Below are positions 33,249 to 45,696 of a DNA stretch of 64,000 nt, one piece after another. The DNA is from Lotus japonicus (lineage: Eukaryota; Streptophyta; Magnoliopsida; Fabales; Fabaceae). The notes beneath the pieces are model-generated. The model was given only the letters and a program-made list of their open reading frames with translations. It had not been told where the DNA came from and made no database searches. Every line of letters begins with the position of its first letter. Positions within the stretch are counted from its first letter, which is position 1. The position numbers and the translations under genes were made by a program. The stretch spans positions 13,634,223-13,698,222 of the forward strand of contig NC_080043.1 in the NCBI RefSeq assembly GCF_012489685.1, read 5' to 3'.

Positions 33249-34441
33249 TCTATATACTTTAGAAAAGAGGAAAGTTGTGAGACCCACCTAGCACACTTGG
33301 CACTCCAAGAATAACTTTCACTCAACCCTCCTCTTTGCCTGACAAGTGTCACCATAACATTGATTTGAACCAAAGTATTACAAGCCCATTTTTTTATGAG
33401 TTTGGTATGGAGGCCCATTAGTTGGCAACACATTTATTTGAATTAAACCTATTTATTTGAATGCAATGCCAATTGATTCCACTCATTTATTTGAAAAAGT
33501 CAAATTGAAGAGCCATAACTATAGAATACAAACAGCATTCAAAAAATTGCCGAGTTTAATTATCCTTCTTTAATGCTACAATTTTTAAAAAATATTCCAG
33601 AAGGTTAGGCTAAATTGAATGAAAAAAATTAAAGTTGAGTAAATTTATTTCCTTTCTCAATGAGTCAAAAATTCCAATTGTCACACAATTAATTTACACC
33701 CAAAATTCCAGGAGTATTGAATAATTGTCGTTGATTGGGGAAATTATATAGATGTATAAATGAATATAAAATAATAAACCTAAAAAATCGGCCTCCTTGA
33801 TTATCCTTCTTTAATGCTACTGATTTTAAAAAAATTTCCAGAAGGTTAGGCTAATTAGAAGGAAAATTTTAAAATTGAGTAAGTTTATTTCCTTTCATAA
33901 TATAAAAGAATAAACCTAAAAAAAACGGTTACACATAATGCTGACCTATATCAGTTAATGCATTATGTTTTTAAAATTAAGTATTGATTTGTATCTATTT
34001 ATTTATTTGATTTAATTCTTTTAAATAAAAACTTCAAATTTGAATGATATTGTCAAATTAGCATTGATTCTATTTACTACTTTCCAATTTAACCATATGT
34101 TCGACCAAATTAAAACCGCAAAATGTTGAGGAAAATTTGAATTTGGATTGATTACATTTAATGCTATCAAATGTTAGGATATTTTCGACTCAAAATTTAA
34201 GATTTATTCATCTTATTCAATTCAAATTCAATTCGAATATTCAGTTTTGTAATCGGAATCATAAGAATTACTATAATACTCGAATAAAAAGTCAAGGGTG
34301 TATTCTTTGCACTTTTTCTTTACATTGTGAGCCACACTTATCTGATTTTTATATAAATCACCTAATGCTATTCTTCACCATCATCAGTCCTTTCATCATC
34401 CACCAATTAATTAGCTTTGAAATATACTTTGCTCTGATCTC
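33249..34441. other. Helitron 1 5' region
   Basis: The first 130 bp are shared with 49,481-49,615 (Helitron 2). An internal block of about 115 bp (TTATCCTTCTTTAATGCTAC onward) is repeated at about 33,559 and 33,799. The stretch just before the RPA-like ATG carries TTTATATAAATCACCTAATGC, a TATA-like promoter also present in Helitron 2. Confidence 0.6.
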
Positions 34442-35903
34442 ATGGCAATTGACGATGTCGCCACCCTCGATGCCTCGAAGGAGAATTGGACTATTGTGGC
34501 AAAGGTTATTCGTTTATGGCATAGTCCGAGCTTATATGGCTCAAAGCTTCCATTTTCCATGGACATGATTCTTATGGATGACAAGGTATATCACTTTTTA
34601 TTATAATCACCATGTTTTAAGTTAATTTTTTTGAAATGGTTGGTAAATCTCTTATGTTCTCTTATTGTTAAATTTCAGGGTCATAAGATTCACGCTTCGG
34701 TAAGAAAGACTCTTATATACCGATTCCAATCTTTGCTAAGTGAAGGTCGGGTATATCATATTTCATTTTTTGGTGTTGGTGAAAGCGGTCGTGACTTCCG
34801 TCCAACCTCGCATCCATGGAAAATCAACTTTGACATTCATACTTCTGTGAGATTGGTTCCCAACAAGGCGATAAATTTAAGCCCTTATTCTTTTGTGCCA
34901 CTCTCTGATATAATTTCTAAGGACCTTGATACATCTTTTCTTATAGGTATATACTCTTTTCAAATCTTTTTGCTTTTAAATCACTACTCTAAAATTTGGA
35001 TTAATGTTTTTTTGATTGAGCAGATGTAAAAATTCCCACTGGTGCAACTGGTGGGCAAGAATTTGAGAAAGACGGGGAAAAACATAAGAGAATTACTATT
35101 CAACTTGACCAAGATGGGTACACTCTTGACTTTAAATTTTATTCACATTTTTTCATTATTTATTATTATTAAATCATTTTTATTTTTTCCTAAATTTTTA
35201 AATAGGGATAGGGTTGAATGTGCCTTTTTTTGGCAAGTATGTTGCGAAAATCGTAGGTTATCTTGCATCGGGAGATGCAACAAATACTGTTGTGGTGGTG
35301 CAATGTGCAAAGATCAAGCCTTTTAAAGGTATTGAAAAGTTTGATCTGGTGTCGAATGATCAAAATTTCGTTGCGCATATTATTTTCCTTTATTCTAATT
35401 TTTTTTACAGGTAAGACAAGTCTCCAAAATGTTTATGGGGCTACAAAGGTTCTTTTTAATCCTCGCATACAAGAAGCTGCCACTCTCCGAGCTCGGTGAG
35501 TTTTATTCTAATTTTTTAAACCTCTTTCATTTTTTCTATTCATAACAAACTATGAAATCAGCTATCTTCCAGGTTCTTGGAATCAAATGATATTGCTGCA
35601 CAAGTGATTAGCCCGCTGCAGGACTCGGCAGAAAAATCTACCCCTGAAGATGATTTCCTAAAACTTAGTGATGGGAAAACCATTGAGCAACTCAAAGATT
35701 TTGCTGAGGTATACTTTTGACTTTACAATTCAATAATAATTTATATTCCATTCATTTTTAGTTACAACATATATTACACGTTTTGATTTACACATTTAAT
35801 TTAGCAGAAGTCCTATTGTGTTGTTCTTGGTACGATTAAGTATATCGCAGAGGGTATGGATTGGTATTACCCTGCTTGCAAATGTAGCAAGAAGATGAAT
35901 TAA
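34442..35903 (+). pseudogene. RPA70-like single-strand DNA-binding protein gene, seven exons, one frameshift
   Basis: Exons are 34,442-34,585; 34,679-34,946; 35,024-35,117; 35,206-35,328; 35,411-35,495; 35,573-35,708; 35,808-35,903. All introns are GT...AG. The protein has two OB-fold regions: MAIDDVATLDASKENW through KIHASVRKTLIYRF, then RVECAFF and VVVVQCAKIKPFKG with KTSLQNVYGATKVLFNP. It ends WYYPACKCSKKMN in the zinc region and is truncated there. The frame shifts within a T7 run at 35,225-35,231 (exon 4), so it is broken or a base-calling error sits there. Helitron-borne RPA is thought to bind single-stranded DNA during rolling-circle transposition. Confidence 0.8.
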
Positions 35904-38564
35904 TTATTTAGACACAATTATTAATATTTAATTTTCTGCAATCTTTCATTCCTTTTAATTATTTGTGGTTCATAGTAGACAAATTAATTATTATTCTTTA
36001 CATATTTAAGTATTATTTTTTATTTTAGAATAAATATAGAAAACGAAATGATGACCTAGATCAGATTCAAATTGGGAATTTAGTTAATGTATTATGTTTT
36101 TTTTCCCATTAATTTAAAAAACGAAAATGATTTATTATTCCTTGCCTAATTCTGCTTTAAATATTGGGAAAAACTTTGGGCATTAATGTTTGATTGATTC
36201 CAACCCATAAAAAAAGGATTTGGTTAATCAATGTGATAAATTGATAAATAATCAGTATTACCTTAATGATGTACAAATTTTCGTTTTTTTATATATTTAT
36301 AAAAAACTGTATTAACACATTTTTTTTCCAAAATCCAATCTCTCTATTATTTCTTTCAGGTTAAAAAAAAATCTGGAACAAATCTATTTTAGAGCTTCAC
36401 TAAGGAAACCCATTTATGTGTCAATTTTTTTAAAAAAATGTTTTATCTATGAGTATCACGTTAAAAATACTACCATTTTTTAAAAATATTGCAAATTTGA
36501 TTACAAAATTTTGGTAAGTATGATTAGAAGGAAAAAATTGCACTTGATTAAATGCATTTTCTTTCTAATATTGGAAAAAAAATCTCAATATTTATCATTT
36601 AATATAAATTTCTTATTTAATTTAATTTCCGTATTTCATTTAATTTTCTTATTTTAGTTAATAGTGTAGATTTTAACCCAACACTCAATATTTTTTAAAA
36701 AAAAATATTAAGTAAAATATTGAGTGTATATTCGTAATCATTAATATATTATTCCCAAATTAATCACTTCATGAACCCATAGCTGCTATTAATTTTCAGT
36801 TTTAATTTCGTAAAAAAAAATCCGTGATATTCCATACACTTTTAAATGAATTTAAGAGGATTAATTATTTATTATGAGTAGCATCATTCTCTCCATTATC
36901 AAAGATTTTTCAAACTTATAGAAATATGAAAGCATTAAATGACTTTTAAAATAAATTAATACCAGAAGATTCATACCTCTTTTTAAATTATTTAAAATGG
37001 AAGTAACTACAATTATGGACGGAAAATTATAGCATCTTAATAATATATAAAGCTCATCCACCAAAGTGGGCCACATTGTTATTTAATTTCCACATGTTTT
37101 CATTTAATTGGCTGTTATTATTGAATTTCCAAATGTCCTAATCTTATTAGTCCACATTAGTTAGTTTTCATTGGTCCAAATTAATAGGTCAATAAACCAA
37201 TAAATAAATCATTAAATACCACATGTTTATGCAATACGTTTTCAACACCAAATTTGAGCGTGAATCATCATTTGCATTTATTTTTAATGTTTATAAATGG
37301 AAATTTTGACAAAATTATTAACATAAGCTGCATTATAATTAAGGCATTTCCGTTCCTTCCTCTCTCAATCTCTCATTTGCGTTCTTACCTCTCTCTTCTA
37401 AAGCTTCTCAGCTGTAGCGCCGTCGCCACTCCGATCATTGCAACCTCCCTCCTCTCCACGGCGCGACGGCAACGACTCAGCTATTTTCATCTTGGGCTTA
37501 ATAGATTAAGGTATTTAGATTTCTCAATTGATTTAGGGATTTAGATTTCTCATTCAAATTTTTGATTAATTTCTTCTTTTACGACTCAGGTATCTTCTTC
37601 ACAAGCGGTTAGATCTTCTCTTATCTTCACCCTGGCTGCCCTCATCGCCATCTCTGGTATCTTCAAGCCGTATTTTTATTTTTTTGCTTTCCAGATGGTT
37701 TCTCTTTTCTATCTGATTCATCTGCAAGTTAAGCATGCTCACAGTAAGTCATAAATTCAAAATTAAAGTGAAGCTTTTGGATTTATTTCAATTCAAATGA
37801 TTTTGGAACTGCCACATTGTGCTGCCACCATGGTCCTTCAGAGCCAAGTCCATCTCTTCTTCCCTAATTTTGAAACTGCTTGGAGGCTGAAAAAGGAATC
37901 CCATTAATTTCTCCTTTTCATAGTTACTCTTTCATTCAGTTACATCTTCAAATTAGGTGATTTATTTATATGCTTTCAAGATAGAAATTAATATCAACAA
38001 TTTATTCCTGTTGCGTGAATTAAGATCAGCCAAGATATGCTGACCTGCAATTCAATTTGAATTTGAATAATAAATGTCTCTCTAATTATATTTTGTTTGT
38101 TTGCACAGGTACCTGAATTCATGCCCCTAGCCATTAACATGCTATTTCAGTTCAAGGCATGTATGAAAAAATGTTGAGTTTCTTTGAAAATATATGAGTT
38201 ATGGGATTTGGCCTTAACAGATGACAAAGATTTTGCCTCACCTTTTTCCCTTTAGTGGCTGCACCTGCAGCAGATAATTTGACATGTTACAGGCTGATAT
38301 TCCATGGTGGCAAAATATGATGATGATACCTCATTTGTAGCAGCCAAAGGTTGTGATATTCCATGGTCTGTTTACAACGTGGGGTAAAATATATAAAGAG
38401 CTGTCCATCGTCCTCTTTGTAATATTCATATATATAAAACACTTTATGTTCCAATTTTTAAAACTTAGAAGCATGTCTATGATGAGACTTTTGCTCTCTG
38501 ATTTTTTTTTCTCTTTTGTTTTATCTTAGCATTTTTTGTAAGAACAAGTTTCATAAAGTAATTG
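35904..38564. other. Helitron 1 interior, probable captured host DNA from about 37,340
   Basis: 35,904-37,250 is AT-rich with no coding signal. From about 37,340 the texture changes: a pyrimidine-rich leader-like stretch (CCTTCCTCTCTCAATCTCTC) followed by a GC-rich patch at 37,410-37,480, like the 5' end of a host gene. No protein could be identified before the Pumilio-like exon. Confidence 0.45.
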
Positions 38565-38644
38565 GTTGCTGGTAGTCCTGAAGAACGTCACCTATTGGTC
38601 AATGAAATGCTTGGCACCTCTGATGAGAATGAGCCCTTTTACAG
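38565..38644 (+). pseudogene. Captured Pumilio (PUF) exon fragment
   Basis: The translation VAGSPEERHLLVNEMLG followed by TSDENEPF matches the segment between two PUF repeats in plant APUM1/2-type Pumilio proteins (consensus G-P/S-x-ERQ-x-LVNEMLGTTDENEPLQ). A GT donor follows directly at 38,645, where plant Pumilio genes have an intron. Upstream bases read KFHKVI, resembling the end of the preceding PUF repeat but out of frame. Full-length Pumilio is a cytoplasmic 3'-UTR-binding repressor. This is only one exon inside a transposon, so a dead capture. Confidence 0.65.
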
Positions 38645-41511
38645 GTACCCTTTCAACTCTTATTGTTCGGGATTTCAGTTTTACTGAGGTTGGAGATTGT
38701 CTGCTACTCAAACACATATATCAAATCACTTTTTTGTTTGTTTGGTGGTCTCCCTTCATGAAGTGAGTACTAATCACCTGTCCATATAGTTCAAGTTCAT
38801 TTATCACTCATACTTTTATTCAACTTTGGTTTGATGGATGATGGATCGGATCTATCATTCTATCCTCCCCTTTGTTTGAGCAAGTATTTGAAGAATACAA
38901 TATACCACCTGAATCATCATATGAACCAATATATCCGCTTATAAGAATAGTTATGCACATGCCCTTCTCTGACATGTGACCTGCCCTGAAATTGCTTTTC
39001 CCATGGTTTTGTGAAAGTCTCTTGGATATAGATAGCTTTACTTCATTGCAATACTGCTGCCCCTTATTATTTTTAAAGTGTGATATAGAATTTTTACCAG
39101 TAGAAGCAGTGACTGAGTTTGAGCATTGAGTATTTGATGTACCAATTATGAGTTCGAGCATCATTTAACTTTTCTGGATAGTGTTTGACATACAGTCTGT
39201 TATGGACATCCTTTCTTTGGGCCTTTGTTGTTAGAAAAGTTAGAATGTAATGCATTTGGTGAGGTGTTTTCTACTCATGCCAGTTAAGTAAGCATGCCAA
39301 GTGCAATGTTCACAAGTCATAAGCTGATTTTTCTATTTGATAGTCAGCATAGCATTCCTTGGAGTTTTCCACTTAGTACTGAAAGTTGAACAGAGACTAG
39401 CCAAAACAAGTTTAATAGTGGAGGGGAAGAAAAGCAAGCTTCATCACCTGCAATTTATAGACATAATAATTATGTCTGATTTTATGCATGACACTTTGAT
39501 AAAGATGAAGATATCTCTGTACAGTTTCTATTGATGTAAATATAGCCCTTGCTTTATACTTTTCTAGAATTTTGCTTAAACTTATGGTTTGATTTAGATT
39601 AATAGATGAGTGCTACTTTGACAGTTTTTTTTTTGTTTGTAAATTTTCATTATTTTTTAGTTTTCATATCCTTTCCTTTATCATCGCAGCTCTCTAACAC
39701 AATATTAAAGAAATAGCGTTGGACCCACTTGCATGATGTTCTGGTGTTGTACTTTAGATAATATGTGCACTGAAAATGATAAAGACTCTCTAATTTGATG
39801 TTCTTCATGGAATTGATAACTTAGTATTGTTTTTTTTTTCTTGATTCAGTTCTTATAGCTTTAAGATTAGTGTCTTGGTTTCAAATTGACTTTTTCTTCT
39901 ATAGAATTTATCGAATAGTTACCAAAATGAGGTGTCACTTTATTTGACCCACAACTTTCCTTTGCTTCCATAGTAGAGACTAATATCTTGCCTTGATTGT
40001 GAATTTATGATTTTGAAAATGATCATACTACTTGACAGCATGACTTTCAACTGATGCTTAGGTGTTTGGAAGACAGTTAGCCACCCACCGTTCATGAAGT
40101 GTACTTGGGTTCAATTTAGTCCAAATTTCATACCTGCTCTTATTATTAGATCTCATATTAGAACTCAATGCCATCTAATTAAATGTATGATAAATGTTTT
40201 TTATTACTTACGAATATCATTTTATGCAAAGTCTGAAGATCTGTTTTTTCTTTTTGCTCTAATTCATTCTCTTTGACGCATGATTATTGAGTTTAACCAA
40301 CATTTGGTCTTTTCAGATTCATGAGCTAAATATGGACACGAAAATTTCATTCAAGGCAAAAGCTAGAACCAAAATGCTATTGGAAGATGCTATCATATAA
40401 TTGTGTATTCCTTTTTCTATAGGTGTGCCTCTATGTTTAAGTCCCACGGGTTGTCCTCGAGTGATGATTTCTTTTCTAGCCTATAAGCAACAAAATTTGT
40501 GTTTAAGAAAGCTCAACTCTTCAACCCAACATTTCCTGCCAGCAAAGAGAGGATGTTTGGTATCCGCCAAAGAACAATCGTAATAGAGATATTAGAGCAA
40601 GCTGATAGAAGAGTCTTTTATTGGGGAGGCGTCTCTTTCTCTTGCGATGACATGAGGATGAATTTTGTATGAAATTGTTGTACATATAAAATGGAGGATG
40701 ACTTTCATTTTTCATTCAATATAGAAATCATATTTAATTATTTATTATTCTTTTTTTCATGAATATTTCATATTACTCTTACTAATATTTAACTAATTTT
40801 TTAACATTATTCTTTTCCAAGAAGTTTACTAAGTAAGCGTGACGAAATTCTAACTCTCCTCAATAATATGAGGGGGAGCAAGAACAAATACAGAGGAACT
40901 TTTTGTTTTTTTATGCATCATCACTCTCTTCACCACCATCGAACTCATTTGGTTGCTAGGTTTTCACCTTACAGCTACCGAGGGATCCTTCTTCTATCTG
41001 AAGAAAGAAATCACCAACAATGGTACCTACACCAAAGATTTGACTGCTCTTGGAATTGACTTAGTAAAAGTATTCATAATTGACAACTCTCATCAAGAAT
41101 TTCCTTGCCCTCTATCTTCTTTATTCATTTCTTTATTGCATATCAAATTGTGGTGTTTTATTAGGTGTTATAATTTATTACACTTAATAGGAATTTACTT
41201 TAAACTGCCAATTTTAGATAATATATATGATTTTATTTTTGACATGCATAGATTAATGTTAATATGCACTAACATAATTATACAGTCTACTTTTGATTTT
41301 ATTGAAATTAAATAATAAAAAGCTCTTATGGGGAGGAACAGTTTAAAAAAATACATTAATGTTAAAACTAATAGAAAAGTAATTTTTTATACAAAATAAA
41401 AACATTTTTCATAATTTATTTAATAATTTTAAAATTATTTTTTTAAACTAAAAATTTTAAAAGTAAAATATAAATGAAAATATGAAAATTTGACAGTATA
41501 AATATATCGTG

Positions 41512-41559
<48 letters not shown>

Positions 41560-43194
41560 ACAAGTATTATGTTTAAATTACACGATAAAAAAGTCTCACA
41601 AGATAAATTATTTTAAATGGAAATAATTTAATGTAAACATATTTTTAATTCAAATTTAATTCACTAAGTATCTTTTTCATTATTTTTAAAATAATTTTAC
41701 AAGTAAATATATATATATATTAATATATATATCAATGTACGGTAATATGATGATGAAAATATGTCGTGTGGAGATTAAAATATATTAATACATGCATAGT
41801 CTATATTGTTTAATGTTAAATTACAAAGTTAGAATCTATTAAGAGGAGTAACATTTTACGAGAAGATATTTAGATTACAAAGTCAGACGCGAGTACATAG
41901 AAAAGGAATCAAGACCACTTTTACCTCATGTATCTGTAAAAAGCAATTTGCTACCTATTGATTTAGTAAACCACATTTATGAATTCCAAATACTGTGCAT
42001 TAGATTGAGGTTTATTTAGATTTTTTGAACTGCCTATGTTTTAAATGTGGAGTTGTGCATTCAGATAGTATCGGAAGCTATGGTTGCCTTAGAGAGACCA
42101 TGGATAAAATTGGCTATGATTAAATTTGAAGGACTCTCAACTAAGGGTTTGAGACTATAATCTAGGGTGCCGGTGAAATATCTATCGCCAATCATCATTG
42201 CACAATCCATTGGGGATATTTTAGCTTTTAAGGGCAAAGGGCTTGATACTAGCGCACACGTATCCTAGAATGAGCCGTTGGTTTGCAGTCGTTAGATGTT
42301 AGACAACACTGATGTTGTTGATGGCAACATGAGGCTGGATTCTTTATATTGATGGACGTAGATAATATCAATGAGCTTGGCTCCAAAATTATTGCATCCT
42401 ATCATGCTAATTCTTTTAACTTTATGCATAGGATTTTAAATGAAGAAATGAGACGAGGAAAAGGCTGGGATAAAATTTATGAGCCTTTTGAACCCCATAG
42501 CCTTTTGAGCCTATGAGCCTTATATAAGTCGAGAGAGTGTTTGTCTTGCCAAAGCAAAAAAATTACACCTATGAATCTGATGTAAGAAAGAGCAATGATA
42601 ATGAATATGATGAGCGCATTATTGAAGTATTTTTAAGTTCAAATTTAACTATGTCATGCCAAATTGATGGATTATAGTTGGATACATGGCATTACCTTTT
42701 TTCACTGTTGGTGGAACTACTTAAACAAATTTATATTAAGTTATTTGAATAAATTCATTAGTGAAGTAATTTAGAAGCTGTACGTAGCACTCTCCTCTTT
42801 CTCTTTTTCACGGTCAGTTGTACGTAGCACGCTCTAGAGTACGATCAAAGAGGGGACATTAAATTTGTATATTGTGTGATGCAAGAAACATACAAACTTC
42901 TACCTTGAATGTAATGTATAAGGAAGTTTTAGGTAATGTTTGTTGTATTTTTTTTGGTGCATAGGAAAACTAATATTTGTTGTATTAAACGAACATGTAT
43001 TTACTTATTCTTTTTTACTAAATAAATTATCCAGTATACGTATTGGAAATTTTTACTATTAAACAACATAACTAACATGTAAGATATATACTAACATGTT
43101 TTCTTCAACAATAAAAAAGATACATACTATCACAATTTATATAAATTTAAGTTAAATCATTCATATATATAAAAAAATGAACAATTTATAATTT
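38645..43194. other. Helitron 1 interior, no gene recognised
   Basis: Mixed sequence with short open pieces. One at about 40,930-41,060 reads TEGSFFYLKKEITNNGTYTK and TALGIDLVKVF, and could be another captured exon that I cannot name. A (TA)n run lies at 41,514-41,552. The block 41,840-42,760 is more GC-balanced than its neighbours and may be a decayed coding region. Nothing here shows a Rep (HUH) motif. Confidence 0.35.
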
Positions 43195-43195
43195 C

Positions 43196-43224
43196 CGTGC
43201 AACGCACGGGTCATCACACTAGTA
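43196..43224 (+). mobile_element. Extra Helitron 3' terminus nested inside Helitron 1
   Basis: CCGTGCAACGCACGG at about 43,196-43,210, a spacer and CACTAG then T at about 43,225 form a complete second Helitron 3' end, only 2.5 kb before the outer one. The sequence right after it (ATAATCATTAATAAATTATTCCC) resembles 36,735-36,760. The matching 5' end was not found. Confidence 0.6.
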
Positions 43225-43432
43225 CATTATAATCATTAATAAATTATTCCCTGCTGTGAAAACAAAAATAAATTATTCCCAAATGTATTACCGCATTAAC
43301 CCATTGCTTACGAAGGTATAAATGCTTTTAAATAAACATAATTAAGGCACTACATAATCCTTCCTAATTTTTGTTGTTTACCAACCTGATGTATACTGAT
43401 ACATTGTGCTATCATTGAGATCTTCGTATAGA

Positions 43433-45080
43433 GGATGAAGAATTACAGAACTTATGTATGATTGAGATTGAAAAAATATTGCAAGGCAATGGAAGGTCTC
43501 TCAAGGAATTTCCATGTTTACCATACTCTAAATTTTCAGAAATTCATAATTTTGAAAATAGATTCGTTGCAGATGAGTTGAATTATAATAGGGATGAAAT
43601 GGTAAAGATTCAAGATGAATTAGTCAGTTCTCTTACTTCGGAGCAAGAGATTGTTTATAAGAACGTTTTGGATGTTGTTTTATCTGATAACGGTGGATTC
43701 TTTTTTCTATATGGTTTTGGAGGAACTGGAAAAACATTTGTTTGTAATACATTATCTGCTGCTTTGCGTTCAAGGGGCCTTATCATCTTAAATGTGGCAT
43801 CTAGCAAAATTGCATCGCTATTGTTACCTGGAGGTAGAACGGCTCATTCAAGGTTTTCTATTCCTATTTCAATAAATGAGATATCAACCTGTAATCTTCG
43901 TTAAGGTTCCCCAAAAGTTGAATTATTGAAAAAAGCAAGCCTAATTATTTAGGATGAGGCACCTATGTTAAACAAACATTGCTTTGAAGCTTTAGACAGA
44001 TCTCTAAATGACATTATGAAGACTCAGTCTACCCATGGTTATGACATTCCATTCGGAGGTAAACTTGTGGTACTAGGAGGCGACTTTAGACAAATACTTC
44101 CATTTATTTCCAAAGGAAGCCGTTCTTAAATTGTTGGTTCAGCTATCAATTCTTCATATCTGTGGAAGCATTGCAAGGTAATGAAGTTGACTGTTAATAT
44201 GAGATTGCAAAATGCTACATCGACTTCTTCAGCAGCAGAAATAAAAGAGTTTGTAGATTGGTTGCTTCAAGTGGGAGATGGTACAGTTAAAACAATTGAT
44301 GAGGAAGAAACACTTATTGAGATTCCTCCAGATATTCTTATTGAACAGTGTAAGGAACCGTTGCTTGAATTAGTTAATTTTGCATATCCGAAACTTGCGC
44401 ATAATTTGCAAAAAAAATTCTTCTTTCAAGAAAGAGCGATCCTTGCACCAACACTTGAAAGTGTAGAGGAAATCAACAACTTTATGTTAGCAATGATTCA
44501 TGGTGATGAAACAGAATATTTGAGTTGTGATACTCTGTGAAAGTCAGACGAAGATTCGGGTGTCAATGCAGAATGGTTTACATCAGAATTCTTAAATGAT
44601 TTCAAATGCTCTGGAATTCCAAACCATGCGATTAAACTAAAAGTTGGTGTCCCGATCATGCTCATTCAAAACATTGACCAAGCTGCAGGGTTGTGTAATG
44701 GCACTCGAATGATAGTCAAAACTTTGACTAAATATATAATTGTTGCTACTGTTTTAAATGGAAACAAGATGGGTGAAACAACATTTATTCCAAGGATGAG
44801 TTTAACTCCAACTAATTCTGACATTCCATTCAAATTTCAGCGCAGACAATTCCCAATTACTTTATGTTTTGCAATGACTATAAATAAAAGTCAGGGGCAA
44901 TCTTTATCTCATGTTGGACTGTATTTGCCAAGGCATGTCTTTACTCACAGGCAGCTATATGTTACACTTTCTAGAGTTAAATCTAGAAAAGGGTTGAAGA
45001 TGCTCATCATAGATGACGAAGGAGTTGTATCTAACACTACACGCAACGTGGTGTATCAAGAAGTCTTCGATAATATTTGA
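43433..45080 (+). pseudogene. Helitron PIF1-type helicase, C-terminal part, with four nonsense codons
   Basis: One frame (codon starts divisible by 3) carries the helicase from about 43,433 to the natural TGA at 45,078-45,080. Walker A is GFGGTGKTF; the Walker B region DEAPML follows at about 43,953; then GGDFRQILP, GTRMIVKTLT, and the C-terminal motif FAMTINKSQGQSLSHVGLYL with YVTLSRVKS. Stops interrupt it at 43,902 (TAA), 43,950 (TAG), 44,127 (TAA) and 44,538 (TGA), with no frameshift over 1.6 kb. The Rep endonuclease that is normally fused upstream is absent. It is therefore not autonomous. Confidence 0.88.
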
Positions 45081-45696
45081 CATGTAAGTGCTTTTTTATC
45101 TTACAAATAATTTCAAATTAAATTTCATTAATAGGAAAACTGATATGGTTATTAGTTTTATTTTTGACGGCATAAAAAGATGTCAAGGAGTTTATTGATC
45201 ATCTAATTTGAAGGTTTATTGGCGCTTTTATAAGGTTTATTTAACATTTTCAAATTATACACAGTTTATATTTGTATTGGTTAATTATTATTACTCTTAT
45301 ATAATTTTTTGCCTTTGTAGGTTCTATAGCTCAAATTTACTTGATTGACAATAATATCGGTTACGGAGTTTTTATCATTAATCATGGACTACAACTTCTA
45401 ATAAGCGTTCATGTCGTTGTCATTGTTATGTTTATCTTATTTCAATTTCAATGTAATGCATTCCTTAAAAACTTGGTTCTTATTACTATTCAAGTGTTGA
45501 CAGTGTGAGGTTTATACAACCTCATCAAATTAATATATTTAATGTTGTCCATTCATCTACCTGTTTGTATCATATGTTCGGTTCCATATCTATTTTACAT
45601 ACTAAAAAGAGTCTAAACTAAGTTAAAACTTATTTATACTGATTCATCTTTCAAATAAATTTAATCGCCGTGCAACGCACGGGTAAAAAACACTAG
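45081..45696 (+). other. Helitron 1 3' end with terminal hairpin
   Basis: From about 45,420 the sequence is shared with 15,950-16,212 and 58,848-59,114, which defines the family's 3' end. The final hairpin stem is intact here and decayed in the other two. Confidence 0.85.

Larger units (their letters stand above)
33249..45696 (+). mobile_element. Helitron 1, 12,448 bp, with RPA-like gene, captured exon and helicase remnant
   Basis: The left end is A then TCTATATACTTTAGAAAAG at 33,249. The right end is the hairpin CCGTGCAACGCACGG (45,668-45,682), a short spacer and CTAG at 45,693-45,696, then T. Joining the flanks gives GGGGAA-TATGGTTGATTTG, which matches unit 2 at about 10,880-10,900 (GGGGAATATGCTTGATTTG). 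The element therefore sits between A and T with no target duplication, the Helitron rule. The gene content (RPA-like plus PIF1-type helicase) is that of plant Helitrons. No HUH/Rep endonuclease domain was found. Confidence 0.95.

Noticed and set aside
36735..43320. Target-site duplication around a nested Helitron
   Set aside because: The similar sequences at 36,735-36,790 and 43,225-43,310 are diverged and Helitrons do not make target duplications, so this is an internal repeat of unknown origin.
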